Assembly (NCBI GenBank): GCA_034506395.1
Contig: JAPDPQ010000023.1
Location: 1 to 64,000, forward strand
Direction: 5' to 3'
Length of the DNA: 64,000 nt
Origin: a candidate division KSB1 bacterium
GTDB taxonomy: Bacteria; Zhuqueibacterota; Zhuqueibacteria; Thermofontimicrobiales; Thermofontimicrobiaceae
Every line of letters begins with the position of its first letter. Position 1 is the first letter of the stretch. Shown here piece by piece: positions 26,131 through 35,301 of this stretch. The position numbers and the translations under genes are program-made. The notes beneath the pieces are model-generated. The model was not told where the DNA came from, searched no databases, and worked only from the letters and a program-made list of their open reading frames with translations.

Positions 26131-26490
26131 GCATAATGTTGTTAATTGAGATTTATTCTTTGAAAAGGGGACAATCGGGAGCTACTGAATATCTTAGATT
26201 CTCTTGCGATTGTGCCCCTCAAAGGTCATAATCAAGATCATTTCCCAATTTGATTCCGCAAACCGCTGTGTAGCGACTTCAAATGGCACACCTTTACCTC
26301 TGCATGATCTCATCATCTTTTCCAATCTTTTTCAATATTACAAAATTAATTTTAAGGACAATCTTTCCGCCTTGCTGAACATTTTTTGATGCTGCACTCC
26401 ACGCGCACTGCCCTGTTAGATTTTTCCGACTACTTGAGCTCAAAAAATGTTAAAACCATTAAAGCTGCTATTGAAAGGGATGCGAGTTTA

Positions 26491-26524
26491 TCATGAATGC
26501 CCGAATGAATTCGGGCATTCATGA
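26491..26524. repeat. Near-perfect palindrome, 16-bp arms
   Basis: Arms tcatgaatgcccgaat and attcgggcattcatga are separated by two bases (ga). There is no T-run on either side, so an intrinsic terminator is unlikely; a dispersed repeat or a protein-binding site is possible. Confidence 0.65.
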
Positions 26525-26640
26525 CAAATTAACAGGAATTACTGACCGGTTCAACGGTCTCTGAGAACAAAATTTTATAAAGAGACGCTAATAGCCAGTT
26601 GACAGGTAGAAATCTTTAAATGAAATCACTCCAAAGTAAC

Positions 26641-26668
26641 CAGATTCCTCACTTCGTTCGGACTGACG
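26641..26668. repeat. Family B dispersed repeat, reverse copy
   Basis: The sequence agattcctcacttcgttcgg-actgac is the reverse complement of the gtcattccgaacgaagtgag pattern; related forward copies lie at about 35114 and 47971. Confidence 0.5.
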
Positions 26669-26819
26669 CTTTTGCTTCTTTAATTGTTTTCGTTCAGGCA
26701 TTAATTAGCCACTAAATATCTTGATCGACCCAAGAGCAAAAATTGTTTTCAGGAACGGAATATCGGGGCAATCGTTAAATTGATTCGTTGTGAAGATAGA
26801 GATTAGGATAAAAGGATGG

Positions 26820-29108
26820 ATGATGGACATGAAGATAAAATTTTATTTGATGATTGGAGTTTTGATCATCATATTGTTCGGTTCATGCATGACCTTGATA
26901 ACTGCGAGGCCGAAAAAAGTTCACTTTGCCCAACGATTACAAGTTTTCCCAATTTCCCAATTGCCATTGAAGGACAGCGCTGTCATTTATTGGGACAATC
27001 ACTTGATCCCTTTTATCGATGCCAGAAACGATGCGGATTGCGCGTTTTTGTTGGGCATGGTGCATGCGCATCTGCGGCTGGCGCAAATGACGCTTTTGCG
27101 CCGTGTCGTGGAAGGTCGATTGGCTGAAAGCGCTGGACCCCTGGCGACTGATATCGATCATGCGATTCGGATTATTAACCTGGGGGGTAACGCTGACAGC
27201 ATTATCCAAGTTCTACCCGAGGAAACCAGAGATTGGTTACAGAATTATGTGAATGGGATTAATTTTTATCAAGAGCAGATGGGGGATAGGCCTTCGGAAC
27301 TTGCATTGCTGGGCATCGATATCGAGCCATGGGCGCTCGTGGATGTGATTAAGCTGGGCCGCCTGGCGTCAGCGGATGTGAACTGGTTCAACTGGTTCCA
27401 ATGGCTCAAATTTCGCGAAAAGCCATATTGGCCAGAAATCTGGCAACGATTCTTAGATCAGGGCTTTCAATCCACGCCCAGCTTTCGGCCTGAGCTCAGT
27501 TTTATCCCATCAGCGATTAAATCAGGAAGCAATGCCATGGTGATCTCCGCAGAGCGATCTGCGGATGGCCATGCAATCTTGGCGACCGATCCGCATCTGG
27601 GATTGCAATTGCCGAATTTTTGGCTGATTGCCGGCTATCGTTGCCCGTCATTCCATGTCATCGGCTTTATGCTTCCTGGGATACCTATGGTTCTGGTCGG
27701 TCGCAATCCAAATATCGCCTGGGGCGGTACCAATATGCGCAGTGCCAGCAGCGATCTTTATGAATTGTCAGATGAGATGATTTCCCAACTCAAGATCCGC
27801 ACCGAGAAGATCAAGGTCCGATGGTGGCGCGACAAAGAGGTATTCGTTCGCACCTCATCTTTGGGTCCTGTCATATCCGATGCTCCTTTCTTTAAAAATA
27901 TCGAAAAGCCATTTGCGATGAGATGGGTGGGACATCAGGCCACTGATGAATATACGGCTTTTTACCGCCTAAATCGGGCGACTAATTGGACTGAATTTCG
28001 GCAGGCGTTCGAAAGCTACGGCGTGTCAGGACAAAATTTTTTATACGCGGATGTCCAGGGTCATATTGGCATGGTTCCAGCGGTAAAGATCCCCAGGCGC
28101 CAGCAATTGCAACCTGATGACTTTCTTTTGAACCCAAAAAATCCGCGACATCAATGGAATGGGCTACTGGGCACGTTGGAGCTACCATTCGCATACGATC
28201 CTCCCCAGGGTTTCCTCGTCTCGGCTAATAATCGACCCTTTGTTCATGATCCCGCATTGGGTTATTTCTTTTCAGCGAACGATCGGGTGGAGCGGCTCAG
28301 CGAGCTGCTGCGACAGTGCTCCAAAGTTGATCTCGATGCGATTAAGCAGATTCAGCAAGATGTCTATGTGCCTTCTGCGATCAGATTGCGCGATCTGCTA
28401 ATCGAAAAAATGGATCGCCTCGAACTGATTGAGGCGAACAATAAGGAATTTGTCGATCAGCTTCGTCAGTGGGATGGGTACTATCATCGGGATTCCAAAG
28501 GTCCAGTGGTTTTTCAGATGCTGCTTTATCACTTGATTCGAATCTATTACGGGCAAAAATACGATGCAGATTTTGCGGAAGCTTTACTCGGTTCCGAACA
28601 TGCTAATAGCTTTTTGCTCCATGATCTGAAGATGGAGAACGACGCATTGTTGAAAAACACATTATCGCAGGCGCTCGAGAAGGCGAACCCCGACGCAGGA
28701 AGATTTGATAATTGGGGCGAAATGCATCGGTTGGAGGTGAGCCATATTTTGGGGCGCATTCCACTGATCGGAGCTCGATTCCGTTACGGCAATTATCCAA
28801 CGGATGGGAGCTACAATTCGGCGATGAAAACGGCGCACGCGATCACCAATCAGCGCCACGATACTTTTTACGGCGCCAATTCTCGTTTCATTGCCATGAT
28901 GCGGGATTTAGATGAAAACTATTTTGTGCTATTGGGCGGTCAGGATGGTTGGTTGGGGAGCGACCAGTTTGCCGACCAGGTGCCATTATGGTTGAAGAAC
29001 GATTATATTCAAATACCGTTCCGAATCGAGACTGTCCAAAAGGTATTTCCATATCATCTTCAGCTCACACCAGGGAAAGCAGGCAATTTTGAGCCTTCGA
29101 TCCGATAA
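26820..29108 (+). CDS. Penicillin acylase family protein (peptidase S45, Ntn hydrolase)
   Basis: The ATG at 26820 is preferred because it follows ataaaagg; a GTG ten codons upstream is also in frame. The 762-residue product starts with a membrane or signal segment (IKFYLMIGVLIIILFGSC), possibly a lipoprotein signal with a cysteine after GS. S45 marks follow: DAAYAQ-like region near the start (LLGMVHAHLRLAQM), the pro-peptide end and nucleophile serine in KSGSNAMVIS, then DPHLGLQLPNFW and the late GQDGWLGSDQFADQVPLWL. The family is made as a precursor that cuts itself before that serine and then hydrolyses amide bonds of acyl-amino compounds such as homoserine lactones or beta-lactams. It should act outside the cytoplasm. 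Substrate is unknown. Confidence 0.9.
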   Translation: MMDMKIKFYLMIGVLIIILFGSCMTLITARPKKVHFAQRLQVFPISQLPLKDSAVIYWDNHLIPFIDARNDADCAFLLGMVHAHLRLAQMTLLRRVVEGRLAESAGPLATDIDHAIRIINLGGNADSIIQVLPEETRDWLQNYVNGINFYQEQMGDRPSELALLGIDIEPWALVDVIKLGRLASADVNWFNWFQWLKFREKPYWPEIWQRFLDQGFQSTPSFRPELSFIPSAIKSGSNAMVISAERSADGHAILATDPHLGLQLPNFWLIAGYRCPSFHVIGFMLPGIPMVLVGRNPNIAWGGTNMRSASSDLYELSDEMISQLKIRTEKIKVRWWRDKEVFVRTSSLGPVISDAPFFKNIEKPFAMRWVGHQATDEYTAFYRLNRATNWTEFRQAFESYGVSGQNFLYADVQGHIGMVPAVKIPRRQQLQPDDFLLNPKNPRHQWNGLLGTLELPFAYDPPQGFLVSANNRPFVHDPALGYFFSANDRVERLSELLRQCSKVDLDAIKQIQQDVYVPSAIRLRDLLIEKMDRLELIEANNKEFVDQLRQWDGYYHRDSKGPVVFQMLLYHLIRIYYGQKYDADFAEALLGSEHANSFLLHDLKMENDALLKNTLSQALEKANPDAGRFDNWGEMHRLEVSHILGRIPLIGARFRYGNYPTDGSYNSAMKTAHAITNQRHDTFYGANSRFIAMMRDLDENYFVLLGGQDGWLGSDQFADQVPLWLKNDYIQIPFRIETVQKVFPYHLQLTPGKAGNFEPSIR

Positions 29109-29327
29109 TAGTTTTTTGAAAATTTTTGAACCCAATTTCGGGAAGATGTCAATGATGATTTGTTCTCCCAACAAATTGAAATTCAACCGAAATGGTCGAT
29201 GAAGATGCCCCGGCATGTGCAGCCACCGTGTTTGGAATAATCGGGTTGCAAATTTGATATCCGAAAAAATTTTGTAATAAGATTTCTATGAATATTATTT
29301 TTGCGGGAGCATATTCAGTCTGATTTA

Positions 29328-32237
29328 TTAAATGATACTATCTGGCATGCGGACGATGTTTTTCCAGAGCAATTGCACGAATGGGTAACAAATGACATCG
29401 CTTAAAGGGACTCTTGGGAGAATAGTTCTGCCGCGTTTCAGGGTTAGCGGCCGTGTATCAATTTCAATGGTCAGCTTGGAGCCCTCCAAACGAACTCGGG
29501 ATTGAATGGGCAGTGCGGGGTTGGATTCACCTGGCAGCACAAGCACCAATGCCAACGCGGATAAAGAGCTGCTCAACTGGTCATCTCTGCTGATCGCTTG
29601 CGTGCGAAAGCGATTGCGGCTCACCAGCAGACAAGGGATACTCTGACTGGCCAAGACCCAAGCGCATGCTAATCGTATCTTCTGCTCTTCCGAAAGCTCC
29701 GAGAATGAGCTGACGGATTGATATGCTTGTATCAGCGGCTGTCGCAATGATTCAGGCAGGTTAATTCGGATGGTATGGGTTTGCGGCTGTTGAGCGCTGA
29801 GCATCGAGAACAAGACATGGCATAGCGGCCCGGTGATTGAATCAGATGGGTCAAGCTGCACATTGGCTGGAGCTGTGTGTCCGAATAGCTCTAATAGTTT
29901 TTCAAATGGGGCAGCCACTGATCGAATGATGCTGGACACAGCAGAGTCGATTAATGGATCGATGTAAGTTGACAGCTCCTCGAGGGTATTGAGCAATCGC
30001 CCTTTTTTTGCTTCCAGCTTTTCTCGGAGCTGTGCTGGCATGGTGGGAAGCTCCCAGTCCATCGTCTGAGGTCGCTCGGGCCTCGTATCCCGGGTCCAAT
30101 AGACCAGCCGTGCTTGACCTGTTTCATCGATTTGGATCGCCCAGATCACCCCCTCCATCCAGCCAGCAGTACCAGAGTTAAAGTATCGGCTTTTGATCAA
30201 TGACAGATCTGGTTTGATGATCCCTCGGGTTTGTTGAGCGATTTCATCTTCCAGCTTATTGAGCCAGGGTCGGAGCATGGGGATCAACTTTTTCAAATTA
30301 TAGAATGGTTGACTTTTGGGCGAATGGGTATGGCCCAGGCAGATGAGATTGTTGCGTTGAGCTTCATTGCCATCGACCGTCTTTCGAATGGCGATAGTGG
30401 CACCTGTCAACGCTGCCAGCGTTTCCAGAAAAAAGACATCATCATCAGTACAACGCTCATGATCTTCAAGATGCTGGATTCGATGAGCCAGTTTTCGAGC
30501 TGGCAAATGGGCAGGGAAACTGCTGAACACCAACGCATGCGACAGCAATTCCGAAAAATCGATGACCGGAGTTCCAGCATAGGCGATCCCACCGGCGTCG
30601 ATAAATGGGTCATCCAGAAAATCCAGTGGGGTAGCAATGGCGCTGACGATGAGCTTGCCGATGATGTGATTTTCGTCGCAGTTCCAAAAGTCCCATTGAT
30701 GACCATGCGCCACGAGCATCGGAGCTTTTGATCTATATGGTTCCGCGTCTAAACCGAAATTGAGGATGGACTCGTCCATCGTCTTGATGCCTTCAATGAT
30801 CGCAAAGTCGTAGACTTGAAACGGCTCAGATCCTGGAATCGCCTCGAAGTAATCTTTAAGCACCGCAAACACCTCGGGATTGCGGATCGCGGCGTCGTGA
30901 TTGCCATAGAGTCGGAAATAACGCCCCAAACGGTGCAATTTTGCCAGCCGCTGATAAACAGGCTGATGCGTGTCTAAAATTTCCTCGAGCTTTTGTTTAG
31001 GTCCGCGGCTGAAATCTCGATAATACCATAGCTCATCGCAATCGCCCACCTCAAGGACTGTATACCCGTTCTCCAAAGCAAAATCCAGCAGTTCACAATA
31101 GAGCTGTTGATTGCAAGAAAAATGATCGAAGGAGCCAAACTCCAACGGTTCGCGCTGGTCTGAGCGGGCATCGCGATGGATATCGCTGAAGATCAGATAT
31201 TTTGGTCCATCTGGCCCTGGCGGTGGAAGCCGTTTCACGCTGAAATTAGGATCAGCTTCAATTTCATTAAATAGCAAACGCCACCAGGGCAGCGGATTCG
31301 TGATGGCGCAATAGAGCATGGCAGCGATGATCAAAAAAATCCCAATCGGTGCGAAGCGGGCCATTTTCATCAATTCCCATTCTACGGCTTCGTCGGCTTG
31401 TGCCTGTCGAATCAACTCCATAAAGACCCGAAGCACGGAAGTTGCATCTAACCTGCCAGGAGTTTGAAAGCTGGCTTCTTTTATGGTTTGTAAGATAGAG
31501 GTGAATAGATTTCCAGCGGATTGTGCAGAGCGATCCGAACAAGAGACCTGATCGTCCAGGGCAGCTTTTTGAATCAAATACTCCAGACCGAGGCCGCTTA
31601 ACAACTGACCGAACGATAATTGAAACTCTGGTCGGGCCAGAACTTTGTGTAATATCGGATTGTTTGCAGATTTGGGGAGGAGGTTCAACTCGTTCAGTTC
31701 CCAGCGCTGATGCAGCGAGGGCTCGGTGCTGAGCAGAAGGTCGCTCAGGGCATCAGCCAATCGTTCCGGTCCGCACCATTTCAGGGCTGCTGTGAGTATT
31801 GGCCCCCAGAGTTTGGTCAAGCTTTCTCGGATGGCTCCCGACCCGCCCAGGCAACGTCGAGCTATCTCGCGAATCAAGCTATTCAGGTCAACCTTGCCTT
31901 TTAACCAAACCTCCAATAAGGTTTGAAACGCGTTTGGGCTGAGCTCTTCGGCTAATTCAGTCACCAGTTTGACCACGTGATTCCAATCTAATGTCGCACT
32001 CTCCTCAAGTACCTTCCAGACAGCAGGATAGATGTGACTTGCTTGAGCCTGGGATTTTATTAATGCAACCTTGAGCTGAGTGAGAATTAGATCAGGATCT
32101 TGCGATTGCCTCAGGGAATCGAACAACTGGTCCAGGCTAGTCTTCATGGCAGCAATGAACGGAGGCCGCTCGCCACTGGTTTTGAATTTGGTATACGCAT
32201 CTATCAGATCGTTGAGTAAAGAATCGAAAAAGCTCAT
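29328..32237 (-). CDS. Large membrane-linked metallophosphoesterase
   Basis: This 969-residue protein has a helix-rich N-terminal region (residues 1-290), one membrane helix (about 297-313) and then a calcineurin-like phosphoesterase domain from about 345: FSDIHRD (metal Asp/His), VGDCDELW (bridging Asp), YGNHDAAIRN (Asn-His), VAHGHQWDFW and LGHTHSP (metal histidines). The C-terminal 200 residues show no known domain. The full two-metal site is present, so it should be an active phosphohydrolase. Without a signal peptide, and with a single helix, sidedness of the active domain is unclear. It follows a 430-residue unknown protein by 214 bases and probably shares its transcript. No exact architecture match is known to me. 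Confidence 0.8.
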   Translation of the reverse strand: MSFFDSLLNDLIDAYTKFKTSGERPPFIAAMKTSLDQLFDSLRQSQDPDLILTQLKVALIKSQAQASHIYPAVWKVLEESATLDWNHVVKLVTELAEELSPNAFQTLLEVWLKGKVDLNSLIREIARRCLGGSGAIRESLTKLWGPILTAALKWCGPERLADALSDLLLSTEPSLHQRWELNELNLLPKSANNPILHKVLARPEFQLSFGQLLSGLGLEYLIQKAALDDQVSCSDRSAQSAGNLFTSILQTIKEASFQTPGRLDATSVLRVFMELIRQAQADEAVEWELMKMARFAPIGIFLIIAAMLYCAITNPLPWWRLLFNEIEADPNFSVKRLPPPGPDGPKYLIFSDIHRDARSDQREPLEFGSFDHFSCNQQLYCELLDFALENGYTVLEVGDCDELWYYRDFSRGPKQKLEEILDTHQPVYQRLAKLHRLGRYFRLYGNHDAAIRNPEVFAVLKDYFEAIPGSEPFQVYDFAIIEGIKTMDESILNFGLDAEPYRSKAPMLVAHGHQWDFWNCDENHIIGKLIVSAIATPLDFLDDPFIDAGGIAYAGTPVIDFSELLSHALVFSSFPAHLPARKLAHRIQHLEDHERCTDDDVFFLETLAALTGATIAIRKTVDGNEAQRNNLICLGHTHSPKSQPFYNLKKLIPMLRPWLNKLEDEIAQQTRGIIKPDLSLIKSRYFNSGTAGWMEGVIWAIQIDETGQARLVYWTRDTRPERPQTMDWELPTMPAQLREKLEAKKGRLLNTLEELSTYIDPLIDSAVSSIIRSVAAPFEKLLELFGHTAPANVQLDPSDSITGPLCHVLFSMLSAQQPQTHTIRINLPESLRQPLIQAYQSVSSFSELSEEQKIRLACAWVLASQSIPCLLVSRNRFRTQAISRDDQLSSSLSALALVLVLPGESNPALPIQSRVRLEGSKLTIEIDTRPLTLKRGRTILPRVPLSDVICYPFVQLLWKNIVRMPDSII

Positions 32238-32451
32238 GAAATGATTTGAACCTTTCGGATGATGCTAAGCCACATTTTGATGATTTATCTATCTCTGGAC
32301 CAATGTATTTAGCTCCATGGCCCAAGAAAAAGCCGCTGCCTTGCGAGATCAATCATTTCTGAGGTCGGGCTAATTGATCATCATCTGCCAAGAAAACGTG
32401 GATGAATACTTCATTACTTCAGGTATCCAAATGCCATTTCTTTGCACCACC

Positions 32452-33744
32452 TCAATATGGATCCACACGCTCCCCGGTCGCCCTCAATTGAATCTTGATT
32501 GGCAGTAGGCGCGGTCCAAACTTAGGTCTGCCTTTGACGACCTGCTCCCATAAATCTTGGGGGATTACCACTTGCCAATCGGGACATGTATAATTGTTCC
32601 AATCGCTCCCAAAGTATTTTTCTGTATAAAAATCCACTACACTTTGGAACAACCCTTCTGGCACTATGGAGCGGTCGTTCGGATCGATGGCGTCATATTC
32701 CTCAAAAAAATCTTTCATGTATTGTTCAATATCCATGGTGGTGCTTTGGTGGACGGTATAGAATAGATTTTGAACCAATAACCATAACACTTCCAGCTTC
32801 TTCTGAAGCCAGGTTTGCTTGCCAAAGATTCGGAGAGACGAACGGACCAACTTAGGATACAGTGTCATGAAATAATCGATCAACTTGGCATTGTCTTTCA
32901 GATTTCTGATCTGCTTTCCCAATTGAATGCCCAATTTGTCTGAGGCACGATCCTCGATGGTATCGGCGCTGGTGGCATATCCCCACAGCAAATTGGTCAA
33001 AAGCCTGAGGTAATTCCGCTCTCGCATGGTCACTAACCACCGTTTAGTTCGCAGCTTCCGCTGCGCGATTTCAGTTGCCTCGGCGCGGCGATCGGCTTGT
33101 TCTGTATCATAAAGATAACTGACGATCGAGCAATTAAAAAAATGCCCCAAATCGATGAAACCGCCATTGCTCGTGAACACAAACCGATTGAAAAAACCAG
33201 TTTCTGCTTCAGGTTCGCCGATGGCAGGACAAAACGTCCAGGCCAGCGCCACCAGATTGATCAGGTTATCCACTAAAGGGACAATAGCGTTGAGATTCCG
33301 CTGATAAAATTTCCGAGCGATTCGCCAGCCAAAGGGCCGTTGCTGCTCCAACTGTTCAATCTTCTTTCTCAATTTCAACTCAAGAAAGGGCAACACGATA
33401 AAACGATAATGCGCTTTGATTTTGTCACTATCCTGTTCCAAATTCAACCAGAAAAAAACATTGAACAAGTTGCCGAGCGAAGTGATCAACGACTCATAGG
33501 AAATTGAGACCTCATCCAGATGGAGCTTTTCCAGTCGGGTTCGAATCGCTTCTGGAACCAGCGGACCGATTAACGTTTTAAAAACGAACAATCGATCGGA
33601 ACGAAAGTGTCGAATACTTTCTAAGGCCTGATGCATGGCGTCCAGAGCAGCCTGGGGGCCAATGATGTATTCAATTTTTTCTGGAAACCTGGGGCGAATA
33701 TCGAGTTGGGTTGAGGAGGTTCCAGCGCGCATTTTGGAGGACAT
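32452..33744 (-). CDS. Protein of unknown function, upstream of the metallophosphoesterase
   Basis: This 430-residue protein is not recognised. It is mostly helical with a hydrophobic segment around residues 152-172 (IVPLVDNLINLVALAWTF) and a SNGGFIDLGHF motif at about 192-202 that faintly recalls DUF4056 proteins; I do not rely on this. There is no signal peptide. The C-terminal part is acidic and aromatic (EQYMKDFFEEYDAIDPND). The ATG at 33744 follows aaaggagcg, a good ribosome site. The next gene on the strand is the large metallophosphoesterase, and a caspase-like gene diverges from its start 541 bases away. Confidence 0.75.
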   Translation of the reverse strand: MSSKMRAGTSSTQLDIRPRFPEKIEYIIGPQAALDAMHQALESIRHFRSDRLFVFKTLIGPLVPEAIRTRLEKLHLDEVSISYESLITSLGNLFNVFFWLNLEQDSDKIKAHYRFIVLPFLELKLRKKIEQLEQQRPFGWRIARKFYQRNLNAIVPLVDNLINLVALAWTFCPAIGEPEAETGFFNRFVFTSNGGFIDLGHFFNCSIVSYLYDTEQADRRAEATEIAQRKLRTKRWLVTMRERNYLRLLTNLLWGYATSADTIEDRASDKLGIQLGKQIRNLKDNAKLIDYFMTLYPKLVRSSLRIFGKQTWLQKKLEVLWLLVQNLFYTVHQSTTMDIEQYMKDFFEEYDAIDPNDRSIVPEGLFQSVVDFYTEKYFGSDWNNYTCPDWQVVIPQDLWEQVVKGRPKFGPRLLPIKIQLRATGERVDPY

Positions 33745-34285
33745 CGTAACGCTCCTTTTTTTTGATGTGAATCATCGAGTCTTATAATTTATCTCGTCGC
33801 CAATCCTTGCTGTGCGCCCCATAAAAATGCAGATGAAGAAGATATGGATCTAAACTTACGCGATCAAACCAGACCCGATCAATTTGGTAAGCTAAAATCA
33901 AAATGCGAAGAAGCGATGAATTTCGAAAGCCAGCTATGGGATTTTTTCCATTCAGCCATGAAATTGGTATTGAGCGAAAGCGGCTCCCAGATACTAAAGG
34001 TGCAAGCGAGTCGATCGATTATCGGCGAGATGTCCGAATATTTCTGCTCCTGATTTCGGATTCGCTCATTGATGTTCCGTTCTATCATCATTTCGGAAGA
34101 TGATCGCGCTAAAAATGTAGCAATTGCTTTCATAAAAATCAAGCAAAATTTAGGCTATGATGATTTTTGCGCTTGACATTGAAAAAGAAATCATATAAAT
34201 TGCCTTAGAATTCAGAATGATAAAAGGAGCTGTCCGTAATTGGTTCTGGGAATTTATAGGCACAAATTTTGGAGGGATGAATTAA
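33745..34285. other. Divergent intergenic region, no gene supported
   Basis: This region separates the 430-residue unknown gene (-) from the caspase-like gene (+) and should hold both promoters. A frame for a 69-residue peptide at 33844-34053 has no recognisable features and only a weak ribosome site, so it is not called. Confidence 0.5.
34173..34201 (+). promoter_or_regulatory. Sigma70-like promoter candidate for the caspase-like gene
   Basis: TTGACA (34173-34178) is followed by TATAAA (34194-34199, 15-base spacing) or TAAATT (34196-34201, 17-base spacing). It lies about 85 bases before the ATG at 34286. Confidence 0.45.
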
Positions 34286-35074
34286 ATGAGTAAGCGGGCA
34301 TTGTGTTTGGGGATCAATGACTATCCCTACAAAGACATGGATTTAAAAGGGTGTGTGAACGATGCCTTGGCCTGGGCTGAGCTGCTGAGTGATCATTTTG
34401 ACTTTCCTCGTACTGATGTAAAAGTCCTTCTCAATGCAGAAGCGACCAAAAAAAGGGTTATGGCGGCGTTGAAAGACCTATTGGCCAAGGCCCAGGCGGG
34501 TGATGTGCTGGTGTTTGCCAATTCTTCTCATGGAACGTATTTACCAGACAAAGATGGGGATGAGGATCGGTATGATGAGGCGATCTGTCCTTTTGATGTC
34601 GAAGATCAAGTGATTGTGGATGATGAGTTGCGAGAGTTATTTGCCGATCTACCCCGTGGCGCAAAATTGACTGTGATTTCGGATTCCTGCTTTTCGGGCA
34701 CGGTCACGCGCATTCTCGTTCCGCGAGAGCGACGATGTCGCTTTCTCAACCCATCGCTGCGAGGGGTTCCAGAACTAAAAGACTCGATCCGTGCCAAGCC
34801 AAACCGGTATCAAAAATATCCCGAATCGATGATGAAAGAACTTTTGATCAGCGCTTGCTCTGATATCGAGTATTCGTATGAGGCGAACATCGGTAACTGC
34901 CATCATGGAGCAATGACTTATTTCGCTCTGGAGGCGATTCGGAATGCCAATTATCACCTCACCTATCTTGAGCTGATCAAATATGTTCAAAAAAAGATGG
35001 TGGAATTCGGCTTTCCACAACATCCTCAATTAGAAGGCAAAGCTGAAAAGAAAAATCAGTTGATGTTTGTGTGA
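34286..35074 (+). CDS. Stand-alone caspase-like (metacaspase, peptidase C14) protein
   Basis: This 262-residue protein is one caspase-fold domain. The catalytic dyad is His82 in NSSHGTYLPD and Cys135 in SDSCFSGT; an acidic GDEDRYDEAICPFD segment (about 91-104) is typical of the substrate pocket in prokaryotic members that cut after basic residues. Strand LCLGINDYP opens the domain. There is no signal peptide and no partner domain, so a cytoplasmic protease is expected. The ATG at 34286 follows ttggagggatg. Diverging from it are the unknown and metallophosphoesterase genes. Its role is unknown; roles in stress response, proteolysis or defence exist in the family. Confidence 0.9.
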   Translation: MSKRALCLGINDYPYKDMDLKGCVNDALAWAELLSDHFDFPRTDVKVLLNAEATKKRVMAALKDLLAKAQAGDVLVFANSSHGTYLPDKDGDEDRYDEAICPFDVEDQVIVDDELRELFADLPRGAKLTVISDSCFSGTVTRILVPRERRCRFLNPSLRGVPELKDSIRAKPNRYQKYPESMMKELLISACSDIEYSYEANIGNCHHGAMTYFALEAIRNANYHLTYLELIKYVQKKMVEFGFPQHPQLEGKAEKKNQLMFV

Positions 35075-35113
35075 TTGGTTTCTAATATGAAAATCGGGTC
35101 CAGCAAAAATGGG

Positions 35114-35195
35114 GTCATTCCGAGCGCAACAAGGGATCTTGTTAGAAATTGCAATTTGGATTGAGGAAGTGCCTGCATGCTTAGGCATGAGATTT
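35114..35195. repeat. Adjacent family B and family A repeat fragments
   Basis: gtcattccgagcgcaacaag (family B) at 35114 is followed at about 35169 by gtgcctgcatgcttaggcat, resembling the left hairpin of family A. They lie between convergent genes. Confidence 0.4.
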
Positions 35196-35301
35196 TACCA
35201 GTTGATAAAGATTTAAAATAAGAATTGATTAAAGTCGGACTGAAACAGCTTGTTTTGTACCCGATTTCATCTGAAAAAGACAGATGGAATTGTTGGATGA
35301 A

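Larger units (their letters stand above)
26131..26789. other. Intergenic stretch with palindrome and family B repeat
   Basis: It contains the 16-bp-arm palindrome at 26491-26524 and a family B repeat at 26641-26668. No gene is supported. The right end is the leader of the S45 acylase gene. Confidence 0.6.

Noticed and set aside
26491-26524. Palindrome as an intrinsic terminator for the GH38 gene
   Set aside because: It lies 360 bases after the stop and has no T-tract on either side.
33844-34053. 69-residue frame in the divergent region before the caspase-like gene
   Set aside because: Weak ribosome site, no hydrophobic or motif pattern, and the region must hold two promoters; not distinguishable from chance.
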